From the NCBI GenBank assembly GCA_944319875.1, contig CALUFR010000080.1:1-61683 (forward strand): a stretch of 61,683 nucleotides of DNA. Reading direction: 5' to 3'. The position numbers and the translations under genes are program-made. The notes below the pieces were generated by a model. It was given only the letters and a program-made list of their open reading frames with translations, did no database searches and was not told the origin of the DNA. Positions 34,077 to 43,533 of this stretch are shown piece by piece (the stretch's first letter is position 1; every line of letters begins with the position of its first letter). Origin of the DNA: an uncultured Bacteroides sp. GTDB lineage: Bacteria; Bacteroidota; Bacteroidia; Bacteroidales; Bacteroidaceae.

Positions 34077-35006
34077 ATGACTCCTCCGACGCTTTATAAC
34101 GATTTCCCCACTTTCCTGAAGCGTTTCTTTCCCGGTAAGGTGCAGAAGATCTCGCTCAATGCGGGTTTCACGTGCCCCAACCGCGATGGGACGGTGGGCT
34201 ACGGTGGGTGTACGTACTGCAATAACCAGACGTTCAATCCCGAATACTGCCGCACGGAGAAGTCAGTAGCTCTGCAGCTGGAGGAGGGCAAACGTTTCTT
34301 TGCACGGAAGTATCCCGAGATGGACTACTTAGCCTACTTCCAGGCCTACACCAATACCTATGGCGCGCTGGAGGAACTGAAGGGCAAGTACGAGGAGGCA
34401 CTGGCTGTGGACGGTGTGGTGGGATTGGTCATCGGTACGCGTCCTGATTGCATGTCCGACGCCCTGCTGGACTATCTGGAGAAACTGGCCCGGCGGACGT
34501 TTGTGTTGGTAGAGTATGGCATCGAAAGTACGTTGGATCGCACCCTGTGCCGCATCAACCGCGGACATACGTGGCAGCAGACAGTGGATGCCGTGGAGCG
34601 CACGGCCACCCGCGGGCTGCTTGTAGGCGGACACGTCATCCTTGGCCTCCCCGGTGAGTCACGTGAGGACATGCTGGAACAGGCGGCCGACATCTCGCAC
34701 CTGCCTCTCGATACGTTGAAGATGCACCAACTGCAACTGATACGCGGCACGCGTATGGCCCGTGAGTATGAGGAGCGACCCGAAGATTTCCACCTGTTCG
34801 GTGATGTGGACGAGTACATCGCGTTGGTGGCGGACTACATCCAGCGCCTGCGCCCCGGACTGGTGCTGGAACGCTTCGTTTCCCAGTCGCCCCGCAAGCT
34901 GCTCATTGCGCCCGACTGGGGGTTGAAAAACTATGAATTCAATCATCGCCTGCAAAAAAGGATGAAAGAACTGGACGCTTGGCAGGGAAAGTTGTACAAT
35001 CCATAA
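34077..35006 (+). CDS. TIGR01212 (YhcC-like) radical SAM protein
   Basis: 309 residues. The cluster-binding cysteines are in FTCPNRDGTVGYGGCTYCNNQ (about 32-52), the wide C-x10-C-x2-C spacing of the YhcC/ELP3-like group. Later blocks: LAYFQAYTNTYG, VIGTRPDCMSDALLDYL, VEYGIES and GGHVILGLPGESREDM. The family has been proposed to act on RNA, but no reaction is established from sequence. It has its own promoter. Confidence 0.9.
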   Translation: MTPPTLYNDFPTFLKRFFPGKVQKISLNAGFTCPNRDGTVGYGGCTYCNNQTFNPEYCRTEKSVALQLEEGKRFFARKYPEMDYLAYFQAYTNTYGALEELKGKYEEALAVDGVVGLVIGTRPDCMSDALLDYLEKLARRTFVLVEYGIESTLDRTLCRINRGHTWQQTVDAVERTATRGLLVGGHVILGLPGESREDMLEQAADISHLPLDTLKMHQLQLIRGTRMAREYEERPEDFHLFGDVDEYIALVADYIQRLRPGLVLERFVSQSPRKLLIAPDWGLKNYEFNHRLQKRMKELDAWQGKLYNP

Positions 35007-35022
35007 AAATGTCGTATGTTTG
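34992..35022 (+). promoter_or_regulatory. Promoter for the flavodiiron protein gene
   Basis: TTG (34992-34994), a 20-base spacer and TATGTTTG (35015-35022), 44 bases before the start. The -33 element overlaps the end of the radical SAM gene. Confidence 0.65.
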
Positions 35023-35066
35023 CACCACGTATTGTATCACGGAATAATTCTAAACAATAAACCGTT

Positions 35067-36266
35067 ATGGACCAAAAGACATTGATAAAAGGAAAAATAC
35101 ATTACGTAGGCGTAAACGACCGCCACAAACACCTTTTCGAAGGTATGTGGCCCTTGCCCTACGGAGTTTCTTACAATTCCTACCTGATAGACGATGACAT
35201 TGTGGCACTGGTAGACACCGTGGACGCGTGCTTCTTCGAAACGTATCTGCGCAAAATCCGTGGCGTCATCGGTGATCGTCCCATCCAATACCTCATCATC
35301 AACCACATGGAACCGGACCACTCGGGCTCCATCCGCCTCATCAAGCAGCACTATCCCGATATCATCATCGTGGGCAATAAGCAGACCTTCGGCATGATTG
35401 AAGGTTACTACGGTGTGACGGGCGAGCGCTACGAAGTGAAAGACGGGTCGATGCTCGATTTGGGACATCATAAGCTGAAATTCTACCTGACACCGATGGT
35501 TCACTGGCCGGAGACGATGATGACTTTCGACGAGACCGACGGTGTCCTTTTCTCGGGTGACGCTTTCGGATGCTTCGGAGCCCTGGACGGAGGTTTCCTC
35601 GACACCCGCATCAACACGGACAGGTATTGGGAGGAAATGACGCGCTATTACGCGAACATCGTGGGCAAGTACGGTAATCCCGTGCAGAAAGCTTTAGCTA
35701 AGCTGAGTGGTCTGCCCGTTACCGTCATCTGCTCGACTCACGGACCCGTGTGGACGGAGAACATTGCCCGCGTGGTAGGCGTCTACGACCGTTTGAGCCG
35801 CTATGAAGCCGAGGAGGGCGTGGTCATCGCCTACGGAAGTATGTATGGCAATACGGAGCAGATGGCCGAGGCCATTGCCGCCGAACTCTCAGTGCAGGGC
35901 ATACGGAACATTGTGATGCACGATGTCAGCCAGAGTCATCCCTCGTATATCCTGAAGGATATCTTCAAGTATCGTGGACTCATCGTGGGAAGTCCCACGT
36001 ACAGTAATCAGATCTATCCCGAGGTGGAGTCGCTCCTCTCTAAGATTTTGGTGCGTGAGGTGAAAGGTCGTTATTTGGGCTGGTTTGGCTCGTTCACATG
36101 GGCGGGTGCCGCCGTGAAGCGTATCGCTGAGTTTGCCGAGAAAAGCAAGCTGGAGATTGTGGGTGACCCTGTGGAGATGAAGCAGGCCATGAAGGACGTC
36201 ACTTATGAGCAGTGCGGCAACTTGGCTCGGGCCATGGCCGACCGCCTGAAGAAAGATCGGAAGTAA
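35067..36266 (+). CDS. Flavodiiron protein (FprA-type A flavoprotein)
   Basis: 399 residues. The N-terminal beta-lactamase-like domain carries the di-iron ligands in NHMEPDHSG (H-x-E-x-D-H) with further ligands in MVHWPETM, SGDAFG and CSTHGPVW. The C-terminal flavodoxin domain (about 255-395) has the FMN loop YGSMYGNTEQMAEAI. These enzymes reduce oxygen to water or NO to N2O, protecting anaerobes. Probable own promoter; nagB follows after 30 bases. Confidence 0.94.
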   Translation: MDQKTLIKGKIHYVGVNDRHKHLFEGMWPLPYGVSYNSYLIDDDIVALVDTVDACFFETYLRKIRGVIGDRPIQYLIINHMEPDHSGSIRLIKQHYPDIIIVGNKQTFGMIEGYYGVTGERYEVKDGSMLDLGHHKLKFYLTPMVHWPETMMTFDETDGVLFSGDAFGCFGALDGGFLDTRINTDRYWEEMTRYYANIVGKYGNPVQKALAKLSGLPVTVICSTHGPVWTENIARVVGVYDRLSRYEAEEGVVIAYGSMYGNTEQMAEAIAAELSVQGIRNIVMHDVSQSHPSYILKDIFKYRGLIVGSPTYSNQIYPEVESLLSKILVREVKGRYLGWFGSFTWAGAAVKRIAEFAEKSKLEIVGDPVEMKQAMKDVTYEQCGNLARAMADRLKKDRK

Positions 36267-36296
36267 ATTTACTAACCTTATAAAAATAGATCAGAC

Positions 36297-37109
36297 ATGA
36301 GACTAATCATTCAGCCGGATTATCAATCCGTATCGAAGTGGGCAGCCCACTACGTGGCTGCCAAGATCAAAGCTGCCAATCCTACGGCAGATAAACCTTT
36401 TGTCCTGGGATGCCCCACAGGTTCCTCGCCTTTGGGCATGTATAAGGAGCTGATTGACCTGAACAAGAAGGGACTCGTTTCCTTTCAGCATGTTGTTACT
36501 TTCAACATGGATGAATACGTAGGCTTGCCTAAGGAGCATCCCGAAAGCTATTATTCTTTCATGTGGAACAATTTTTTCAGCCACATTGACATCAAGCCGG
36601 AGAATACCAACATTTTGAACGGTAATGCTGCCGACCTCGACGCCGAATGCGCCCGTTACGAAGAGAAAATCAAGTCCTACGGAGGCATCGACCTCTTTAT
36701 GGGAGGTATTGGTCCTGACGGACACATCGCTTTCAACGAACCTGGTTCTTCCTTGTCCTCGCGTACGCGCCAGAAGACGCTGACCACGGACACCATTATT
36801 GCCAATTCACGCTTCTTCGATAACGATGTGAACAAGGTTCCCAAGACGGCTTTGACCGTAGGTGTGGGCACCGTGCTCAGTGCCAAGGAAGTGATGATTA
36901 TCGTCAACGGTCATAACAAGGCACGCGCCTTGTATCATGCCGTAGAAGGTCCTGTGATGCAAATGTGGACTATTAGTGCCCTGCAAATGCACGAAAAGGG
37001 TATCATCATCTGCGACGATGCCGCCACCGACGAACTGAAGGTAGGTACCTATCGCTACTTCAAGGATATCGAGGCTGATCATCTGGATCCCGAGTCATTG
37101 CTGAAGTAA
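36297..37109 (+). CDS. nagB: Glucosamine-6-phosphate deaminase
   Basis: 270 residues, the full NagB length. Motifs: [25 protein letters not shown] (catalytic Asp in the DEY segment), [17 protein letters not shown] and [14 protein letters not shown]. It converts glucosamine-6-phosphate to fructose-6-phosphate and ammonia. A long palindromic terminator follows. Confidence 0.97.
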   Translation: MRLIIQPDYQSVSKWAAHYVAAKIKAANPTADKPFVLGCPTGSSPLGMYKELIDLNKKGLVSFQHVVTFNMDEYVGLPKEHPESYYSFMWNNFFSHIDIKPENTNILNGNAADLDAECARYEEKIKSYGGIDLFMGGIGPDGHIAFNEPGSSLSSRTRQKTLTTDTIIANSRFFDNDVNKVPKTALTVGVGTVLSAKEVMIIVNGHNKARALYHAVEGPVMQMWTISALQMHEKGIIICDDAATDELKVGTYRYFKDIEADHLDPESLLK

Positions 37110-37115
37110 AACTTT

Positions 37116-37212
37116 AAATGAAGAATGAAGAATTAAGGATGAAGAATTCTCTGGGATGCCGGAAGAAAATTCTTCATTTTGTCCCGAAGGGACTATTCTT
37201 CATTCTTCATTT
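37116..37212. terminator. Nested palindromic terminator with GAAGAAT repeats
   Basis: AAATGAAGAATGAAGAAT (37116-37133) is the perfect reverse complement of 37195-37212. Inside it ATGAAGAATT (37139-37148) pairs with AATTCTTCAT near 37179-37188, and GTCCC-GAA-GGGAC (37181-37193) is a third hairpin. An eight-T run follows. It lies between convergent genes and can stop both. Confidence 0.75.
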
Positions 37213-37215
37213 TTT

Positions 37216-37830
37216 TTATCCCTCTTCCAACCATCCCGCTCCTTGGCGCACAATCTCCGCCTGGCCTTGCGTGCAATCCACTACCGTAGATCCTTCCGTC
37301 CCTCCAATACCTCCGTCGATGACGAGGTCCACTCTGTCACTCCATTTTTCGTCTATCAGCTCGGGATCTGTGGCATATTCGATGTCTTCCTCTTCGTCAT
37401 GAGGCAGGGTCGTAGTCAGGATGGGTGCGTCCAGCAGGCGGGCTATTTCCCGTATGATGGGGTTGTCCGGCATGCGGATGCCCACCTCCTTGCGGTTGCG
37501 GAAGATCTTGGGCAGGCGCGTGGTTCCGTTTAAGATAAAGGTGAAGGGGCCGGGCAGGTTGCGCTTCATCAGCTTGAAGGTGGCATTGTCTACCTTGGCA
37601 TATTCGCTGATGCTGCTTAGATCATAGCAGATGATGGAGAGGTTGTTCTTTTTGGGGTCGATATTCTTTAAATGGCAGATGCGCTCGATGGCGCGTTCCT
37701 TCAGGCCGTGGCAACCGATGGCGTATCGGGTGTCGGTGGGATAGATGATGAGGCCTCCATCGTTCAGCAAGTCGACCACACGTTGCAGGTCGGCGGGATT
37801 GTTGTTTTTGTTGTAGAGTTTCAGTAGCAT
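37216..37830 (-). CDS. Sua5/YciO/YrdC family protein
   Basis: 204 residues from the ATG at 37830; the longer frame upstream overlaps the helicase gene. Family blocks: GGLIIYPTDTRYAIGC, RICHLKNIDPKKNNLSIIC, LPGPFTFILNGT and VGIRMPDNPIIREIARLLDAPILTTT. Members make threonylcarbamoyl-AMP for tRNA t6A; the KNIDPKKN segment resembles the YciO branch, whose role is less certain. It lies downstream of the helicase gene on the same strand. Confidence 0.88.
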   Translation of the reverse strand: MLLKLYNKNNNPADLQRVVDLLNDGGLIIYPTDTRYAIGCHGLKERAIERICHLKNIDPKKNNLSIICYDLSSISEYAKVDNATFKLMKRNLPGPFTFILNGTTRLPKIFRNRKEVGIRMPDNPIIREIARLLDAPILTTTLPHDEEEDIEYATDPELIDEKWSDRVDLVIDGGIGGTEGSTVVDCTQGQAEIVRQGAGWLEEG

Positions 37831-37883
37831 GACTTCTGGCAATAATGGTTGCGCAAATGTAGTCATTTTCCCTCTCTTCGCGT

Positions 37884-39668
37884 TTATTTCTTCCGCATTT
37901 CCTTGTCCAGCTTCTTGATTTTCTTCCACGCCTCCTTGAATTTGGGGCAGAGAGCCACGGCCTTTTCATAGTTGCGCAGGGCGGCTTCCTTCATGTCGTG
38001 CTTCAGGCATTCGTCTCCCAGGGTGATGTATTCGCGCGCATACTTGACCAATGTCTTTTCTTTCTCTATGGCGGCGGTTCTCAGAGCTATGTTCTCCTCG
38101 CGCAGGCGGTTGATGACGTTCAGCTTGCGCCGGATGAGGCGTTGGACCGCAGGGCGCTCGATGTCGTAGCGCGAGTGGATGGCCTTGAAGAATTCCTCCA
38201 GAAAGGTCTGGAAATCTCCTTTGTCGAAAGCTTTGGCAGCGGCGGCATATTGCACGTCGGCTTGCGCCTGCTTCAGGGCACGGTCGATGGCCTGGCGATT
38301 GTTGAAGCGTTCGGCGAACTGTACGATCTCGGGGCGGACAAAGACATCAGCACGGCCCACGGGCTTCCTCAGACGGATGCCTTCGAGCGAGGTGCATCGG
38401 CTCAGAGCCACGTAAGCCTGCCCACCCGCAAAGACACCGCCCGTAAAGTCGATGATCACGCGGTTGAACGTCAGGCCTTGGCTTTTATGGACGGTGATGG
38501 CCCACGCCAGGCGGACGGGAAACTGGGTGAACGTGCCCAGCTCTTCTTCCTCGATTTGTTTCGTTGTTTCGTTGTAGGTATAGCGGATGTTGCGCCATGT
38601 CTCTCGGCGGACGTCGCAGGCATGACCATCGTCGGTGGTGATGTAGAGCGTTTCGGAGTCGAGGTCAAAGCCGCTCACCACGCCGATGGTGCCGTTCACC
38701 CAGCGACGCTCGTAGTCGTTCTTGATGAAGATGACTTGTGCTCCCGGCTTCAGTACCAGCTCTTGCGGGGTGGGCAGGCTGCTTTCGGGAAAGTCACCGT
38801 GCACCTCGCCTCGGAAGGTCTCGGGCTGGCCGGGCAATTCCTTCAGGCGTCGCTCGTTGATGTAGTCCACGTTGTCGCGGCGTGTGGCCAGGGTGATGTA
38901 TAGATCATCGGCGTCCGAGGGCTCGGAGGATGCGGTGTAGCGAGTGTTGAGCAGCTGGAGGTCGGCGGCGCCGGCGGTGTTGGTGCGGATGTGATCCAGT
39001 ACCCCGATGAATTTCGGGTCACTCTGGCGGTACACCTTTTGCAGTTCCACCGACACCAATTCTATCTGCGCGAAGACACGGGCCGAGAAGAAGTAGGGGG
39101 TGGGATAGAAGCGGTTCAGTATGTCGCGCTCGTCGGCCTTCACCACAGGTTCCAATTGAAAGACATCGCCCACGAGCAGGAGTTGTTTGCCACCGAAAGG
39201 CTCGCGCAGGTTGTGGCTATAGACACGCAGGATGCGGTCTACGGCGTCGATGATGTCGGCCCTTACCATCGAAATCTCGTCGATGATGACCAGCTCCACT
39301 TCCTCGAGCAGCTTGCGGTGGGGCTTGGTGTATTTGAAGAACTCGTGAATGCGCCCCTTTTGCAGGCTCAGATTGGGATCATCGGGCAGCAGGGGATGAA
39401 AGGGCAGCTTGAAGAAGCTGTGCAGGGTGCTTCCGCCCGCATTGATGGCGGCGATGCCCGTGGGAGCCAGTACGACGTGCTTCTTACGTACGTTGTCGCA
39501 GACGTAGCGCAGGAAAGTCGATTTACCCGTGCCGGCCTTCCCTGTCAGGAAGATTGACTGGCGGGTGTACTTCACGAGGTTCAGGGCATCCTGAAATTCG
39601 CGGTTGCTGGTGTCGGGGAGGAAGCTTGGCAATGGTAAATGATTAATGGTTAATGAGATAATGTTCAA
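37884..39668 (-). CDS. Pif1/RecD-like SF1B helicase with helical C-terminus
   Basis: 594 residues. Walker A LTGKAGTGKSTFLRYV (about 41-56), motif VLAPTGIAAINAGGSTLHSFF, Walker B LVIIDEISMV, GDVFQLEPVV and the late AWAITVHKSQGLTFNRVIID and AYVALSRC motifs are typical of Pif1-type 5'-3' helicases. The C-terminal ~150 residues are helical and end in a TPR-like EYITLGDECLKHDMKEAALRNYEKAVALCPKFKEAWKKI repeat, a possible protein-binding tail. The start overlaps the end of the upstream phosphatase gene by 26 bases. Confidence 0.9.
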   Translation of the reverse strand: MNIISLTINHLPLPSFLPDTSNREFQDALNLVKYTRQSIFLTGKAGTGKSTFLRYVCDNVRKKHVVLAPTGIAAINAGGSTLHSFFKLPFHPLLPDDPNLSLQKGRIHEFFKYTKPHRKLLEEVELVIIDEISMVRADIIDAVDRILRVYSHNLREPFGGKQLLLVGDVFQLEPVVKADERDILNRFYPTPYFFSARVFAQIELVSVELQKVYRQSDPKFIGVLDHIRTNTAGAADLQLLNTRYTASSEPSDADDLYITLATRRDNVDYINERRLKELPGQPETFRGEVHGDFPESSLPTPQELVLKPGAQVIFIKNDYERRWVNGTIGVVSGFDLDSETLYITTDDGHACDVRRETWRNIRYTYNETTKQIEEEELGTFTQFPVRLAWAITVHKSQGLTFNRVIIDFTGGVFAGGQAYVALSRCTSLEGIRLRKPVGRADVFVRPEIVQFAERFNNRQAIDRALKQAQADVQYAAAAKAFDKGDFQTFLEEFFKAIHSRYDIERPAVQRLIRRKLNVINRLREENIALRTAAIEKEKTLVKYAREYITLGDECLKHDMKEAALRNYEKAVALCPKFKEAWKKIKKLDKEMRKK

Positions 39669-40446
39669 TTGCTTTCGCCACTCCGTCCTCGTCCACGGTG
39701 TCGGTCGTGTAGTGGGCGGCGGCCTTCACCTCGTCACGGGCGTTACCCATGGCGATGCCGATGCCCGCATGGCGTAGCATGGGGATATCGTTTCCTCCGT
39801 CGCCGAAAGCCACGGTGTCCTCCAGACGGATGCCGAAGTGGCGGATGATTTCGTCTATGCCGCGCTGCTTGGTGTTGCCCAAGGCGGTGACGTCGATAAA
39901 GCCCGGATGCCAGCGTCCCATTTCGCATCGGAAGAGGGAAGGGGCCACTTCCGCCTCCTGAGTCTCATCGAGGAAGGGCGTGAGCTGGAAGATTTCCTTG
40001 CCGTCGATGGCTTCGTGGAGGGGCGTGTCGGGGATGGGCGTGGTCACCTTGAGGTGTTCGTAGAAAATCCGGCGGACACGTTCGTCGGGGCGGCAGGCGC
40101 AGATGGTCTGCTCGCCCACCACGATGCAGGGGATGTTGTGACGGTCGCAATAGCCGGTGAGTGTGCGGACATCTTCGGCCGGGATAGCGGTTTTGTAGAC
40201 CACCTCGTCGCCCACGAAGCAGTAGGCGCCGTTCATGGTGACGTATCCGTCTATCAGGTTCCGCTCCTGCAGGGCTCCCAGGTTATTGATGAGGATGCGT
40301 GGGCGGCCCGTGGCGATGAAGATGCGATGGCCCGCGGCCTTGGCTGCCGTCAGCGCCTCGATGGCCGAGGCGGGTATTTCGTGGGTGCGGAAGCTGACAA
40401 GCGTTCCGTCGATGTCGAAAAACAAAGCTTTGGTCATTCTGTTCAT
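39643..40446 (-). CDS. Cof-type HAD phosphatase
   Basis: 267 residues. The HAD nucleophile motif FFDIDGTLVSF lies within the first 20 residues, GHRIFIATGRPR is motif II and FGDGGNDIPML is motif IV. A large C2-type cap lies between. Such enzymes dephosphorylate sugar phosphates or cofactors; the substrate is unknown. An ATG three codons later (40437) is equally possible. It overlaps the helicase start by 26 bases, so the two are probably co-transcribed. Confidence 0.92.
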   Translation of the reverse strand: MNRMTKALFFDIDGTLVSFRTHEIPASAIEALTAAKAAGHRIFIATGRPRILINNLGALQERNLIDGYVTMNGAYCFVGDEVVYKTAIPAEDVRTLTGYCDRHNIPCIVVGEQTICACRPDERVRRIFYEHLKVTTPIPDTPLHEAIDGKEIFQLTPFLDETQEAEVAPSLFRCEMGRWHPGFIDVTALGNTKQRGIDEIIRHFGIRLEDTVAFGDGGNDIPMLRHAGIGIAMGNARDEVKAAAHYTTDTVDEDGVAKAIEHYLINH

Positions 40447-40535
40447 TAGTTGATGCGGGGGACAAAATTAAAGATTTTAGGCGGAATAATCCAACGCATT
40501 CTCTTCTCTTTTTCGGGAAATGGCGAGATATTTCG

Positions 40536-40543
40536 TACCTTTG
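40536..40543 (+). promoter_or_regulatory. -7 element for menA
   Basis: TACCTTTG, 29 bases before the menA ATG; the -33 region has TTTTTCG instead of TTTG. Confidence 0.55.
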
Positions 40544-40572
40544 CAAACCCTAACCCATTAACTGTTTTTTTT

Positions 40573-41469
40573 ATGGTAAACAAACATTCTTTGAAAGACT
40601 GGCTGGTGGCCGTGCGCCCCTGGTCGTTTCCCGCCTCGGTGATGCCCGTGGTGGTGACGCTGGCCTTCCTGTACTGGATGCGACTGGACGTGAATTGGAT
40701 TAACGGCGTGTGGGCGTTGCTCAACATCATCGTGTTTCATGCCGCAGGCAATACGTGGAGCGATTATTTCGACTACCGGCACCGCGTGGATCGTGCGGAT
40801 ACCCATGGTGTGCGCACGCTGACGGACGGCCTTTTCCGTCCGCAGGAGATTTTCCGCCTCTCGCTCGTGTTGCTTTTGGTAGCACTGGTGGCCGGTGTCG
40901 GATTGCTGATGCGCACGGGACTTCCTTTATTATATATAGGTATAGGCGGAGTGATATGTACGCTGCTCTATCCGGCGTTGAAGTATCGTGCGCTGGGCGA
41001 CCTGGTCATCTTTGTGAACTTTGCCCTATTGCCCATGTTGGGCACGGCCTATGCGGCTACGGGTCGGGTAGACTGGTCGACGATGTGGGCGGGAGTTCCC
41101 GTGGGGCTCATCACGGTGGCCATTCTGCATGCCAACAATACGCGTGACATCGAGACCGACGTGCGGGCCGACATCCGCACCCTGGCCATGACACTGGGGG
41201 CGCCCGTCTCTGTGGCGGTCTACTACTTGGAGGTGCTGCTGCCCTTCGTGTGGGTGGTGGGATGTGCCGCCGCAGGCGTCTTTCCCTGGTGGACGATGCT
41301 GGTGCTTCCGGCACTGGTGCCCGCCGTGGGCAATGTGCGGGTCATGGCTTCCTACCCCGTGCATGGCATGGAGGGTATCTCGCGCCTGGACGAGCTGACG
41401 GCCAAGCTCCAGCTTCTGTTCAGCCTGCTCCTTACGTTGTCGTTCATCCTGGCTCGCGTGTTGTCATGA
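40573..41469 (+). CDS. menA: 1,4-dihydroxy-2-naphthoate polyprenyltransferase
   Basis: 298 residues from the ATG at 40573, after the -7 element at 40536-40543; a longer frame upstream is not used. Eight to nine membrane helices. The first prenyl-diphosphate motif is NTWSDYFDYRHRVDRAD and the second NNTRDIETDVRADIRTLA, as in UbiA-family MenA. It attaches the prenyl tail in menaquinone synthesis. It is followed with an ATGA overlap by a CPBP protease. Confidence 0.9.
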   Translation: MVNKHSLKDWLVAVRPWSFPASVMPVVVTLAFLYWMRLDVNWINGVWALLNIIVFHAAGNTWSDYFDYRHRVDRADTHGVRTLTDGLFRPQEIFRLSLVLLLVALVAGVGLLMRTGLPLLYIGIGGVICTLLYPALKYRALGDLVIFVNFALLPMLGTAYAATGRVDWSTMWAGVPVGLITVAILHANNTRDIETDVRADIRTLAMTLGAPVSVAVYYLEVLLPFVWVVGCAAAGVFPWWTMLVLPALVPAVGNVRVMASYPVHGMEGISRLDELTAKLQLLFSLLLTLSFILARVLS

Positions 41470-42080
41470 AGAAGCTTGTGTTTTCTGTGATACTGGCCGC
41501 CTTGTTGTGGGCGGTGATGTTCTCGCCCCTGACGGCTCCGCACGTCAACTTCTGGTGGATGATGACCTTTTCGGCCTTAACGCTCTCCGTATTGTCCTTC
41601 CGCTTCGATGCGGGCTGGCGGTGTGATGTCCGTTTCGGTTGGAGTGAAGTGCTGGCAGGCGTAGGCATTGCCGTGGCCTTGTGGGGCATCTTCTGGATGG
41701 GTGACAAGGTGTCATCGTGGCTTTTCAACTTCGCCCGCCCGCAGGTCGACTTGATTTATGGAATGAAGGAGGGCGAGTCTCCCTGGCTGCTCTCCTTCCT
41801 GATGCTGGTATTGATAGGTCCGGCGGAAGAAATCTTCTGGCGTGGCTATGTGCAGCGCTCGCTCGCTCGTCGCTGGACGCCCGATGCGGGTTTCGTAGTG
41901 ACAACGTTGATTTATGCACTGGTGCATGCCCCTTCGTGCAACTTCATGCTTGTGATGGCGGCGCTTGTGGCGGGTGTCGTGTGGGGCGGGCTTTACCGCC
42001 TGTTTCCCGGGCGACTGGGAGCCATCATCGTGTCGCATGCCCTGTGGGATGTGGCGGTGTTCATCTGGTTCCCCATCTGA
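41466..42080 (+). CDS. CPBP family intramembrane metalloprotease
   Basis: 204 residues with about six membrane helices. The CPBP (Abi/Rce1-like) motifs are EEIFWRGYVQ (Glu-Glu and Arg), ALVHAPS and SHALWD. It starts at the ATG overlapping the menA stop by 4 bases. These proteases cleave within membranes or process prenylated proteins; a substrate is not known. A six-unit repeat array follows the gene. Confidence 0.85.
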   Translation: MKKLVFSVILAALLWAVMFSPLTAPHVNFWWMMTFSALTLSVLSFRFDAGWRCDVRFGWSEVLAGVGIAVALWGIFWMGDKVSSWLFNFARPQVDLIYGMKEGESPWLLSFLMLVLIGPAEEIFWRGYVQRSLARRWTPDAGFVVTTLIYALVHAPSCNFMLVMAALVAGVVWGGLYRLFPGRLGAIIVSHALWDVAVFIWFPI

Positions 42081-42120
42081 CGAAATATGTATGCCGGATT
42101 TATGCCGGCTTTCCGCTGCT

Positions 42121-42261
42121 TTTCAGATTGTTTCTGAAGACTTTTCAGAAGCCTTCTGAAAACCTTTCAGACGCTTTCTGAAGACCTTTCAGGTATGGGG
42201 CTGAAAATGTTTCAGGCACGTGCTGAAAGCTTTTCAGGTTCTTTCTGAAAATGACCTGAAA
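42121..42261. repeat. 22-bp tandem array, TTTCAG-n7-CTGAAA, six units
   Basis: TTTCAG starts at 42121, 42143, 42165, 42187, 42210 and 42232 (spacings 22, 22, 22, 23, 22). In each unit CTGAA or CTGAAA follows after 7-8 bases, so each unit is a dyad able to form a 5-6 bp hairpin in RNA. A last CTGAAA at 42255 closes the array. The spacer bases differ between units while the arms are kept, which suggests selection on the dyad. It lies in the gap between the CPBP gene and the aminotransferase gene. Confidence 0.88.
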
Positions 42262-42339
42262 AATTAAGGAGTGATTATCAGATAATTAACTTGCATTAGA
42301 AATAAGAGCGTGACGCTTGTGCGTCGCTTGATAAAAGAG

Positions 42340-43512
42340 ATGGAAATGGTTTACGATTTTGATGAAGTGATTGACCGTCGCGGCACCGACTCGGTGAAGT
42401 GGGACGGTATGAAGAATGTATGGGGGCGCGATGACCTGACGGCCCTGTGGGTGGCCGATATGGACTTCCGTACGCCTCCCTTTGTGATGGACGCCCTGCG
42501 CCGCCGGCTGGAACACGAGGTGCTGGGCTATACGATGCCTTGTGAGGGCTGGGACACGGCCATCTGCAGCTGGTTGCGGAAACGACATGAGTGGGACGTG
42601 CGCTCCGAGTGGCTGACGTTCGTGCCGGGCATCGTGCGGGCACAGGCTTTCACCTTGCTCTGCTTCACGCGGCCGGGTGACCGTGTGCTGGTGATGACCC
42701 CCGTCTATCATCCCTTCTTCCTCGTCACCGAACGGCTGAAGCGCGAGGTGGTGCGTTCGCCCCTCGACTTGCGTGACGGGCACTATCACATCGACTTCGA
42801 CCGCCTGCGCCGGGACGTGCAGGGATGCCGTGCACTCATCCTCTGCAATCCTCACAACCCCGGTGGGCGTGTGTGGACGGCGGGCGAGCTTCGGCGGGTG
42901 GCCGACATCTGTCAGGAGAGCGGCACGCTGGTCATCTCCGATGAAATCCATGCCGACCTCACCCTGCCACCCTACAGACACCGGCCTTTCGCCACGGTGA
43001 GCGAGGCCGCGGCTTCGAACTCCGTCATTTTCATGGCACCCAGCAAGACATTCAACATGCCCGGCGTGCAGAGCTCCTTTGCCATTGTGCCCGACGAAGG
43101 GCTGCGCGCACGCTTCAGCGAGTTTATGGAGGCGGGCGAGTTTGGCGAGGGGCATCTCTTTGCATACATCGCTTGCAAGGCCGCTTTCGAGCATGGCGAG
43201 GAGTGGCTGGACCAACTCCTGGCTTACATCCAAGGCAACATCGACTTTACCGAAGCCTACTTGAAGGAGCATATTCCTTCCATTGGTATGATACGTCCGC
43301 AGGCTTCCTATCTCGTCTTCCTCGATTGCCGTACCTTGGGGCTCACCCAAGAGGAACTAGAGCGCCTGTTTGCGGATAAGGCACACCTGGCGCTGAACTC
43401 CGGCACTCTGTTTGGTGAACCCGGCCGTGGCTTTATGCGGCTCAATGTGGGTTGTCCGCGCCAACAGCTCCACCGGGCTTTGCAACAGCTGGAGGCGGCC
43501 GTGAACAAGTAA
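42340..43512 (+). CDS. MalY/PatB family pyridoxal-phosphate aminotransferase (C-S lyase type)
   Basis: 390 residues from the ATG at 42340 (MEMVYDFDEVIDRRGTDSVKWD); an ATG two codons later fits too. Fold-type I PLP enzyme: LWVADMDFRTPP, HPFF and ILCNPHNPGGRVW, SDEIHADLT, and the lysine in APSKTFNMPGVQ. The family includes cystathionine beta-lyases and regulators such as MalY. A HAD gene follows after 21 bases. Confidence 0.92.
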   Translation: MEMVYDFDEVIDRRGTDSVKWDGMKNVWGRDDLTALWVADMDFRTPPFVMDALRRRLEHEVLGYTMPCEGWDTAICSWLRKRHEWDVRSEWLTFVPGIVRAQAFTLLCFTRPGDRVLVMTPVYHPFFLVTERLKREVVRSPLDLRDGHYHIDFDRLRRDVQGCRALILCNPHNPGGRVWTAGELRRVADICQESGTLVISDEIHADLTLPPYRHRPFATVSEAAASNSVIFMAPSKTFNMPGVQSSFAIVPDEGLRARFSEFMEAGEFGEGHLFAYIACKAAFEHGEEWLDQLLAYIQGNIDFTEAYLKEHIPSIGMIRPQASYLVFLDCRTLGLTQEELERLFADKAHLALNSGTLFGEPGRGFMRLNVGCPRQQLHRALQQLEAAVNK

Positions 43513-43533
43513 AAATAAAAGAAGAATTGACAA

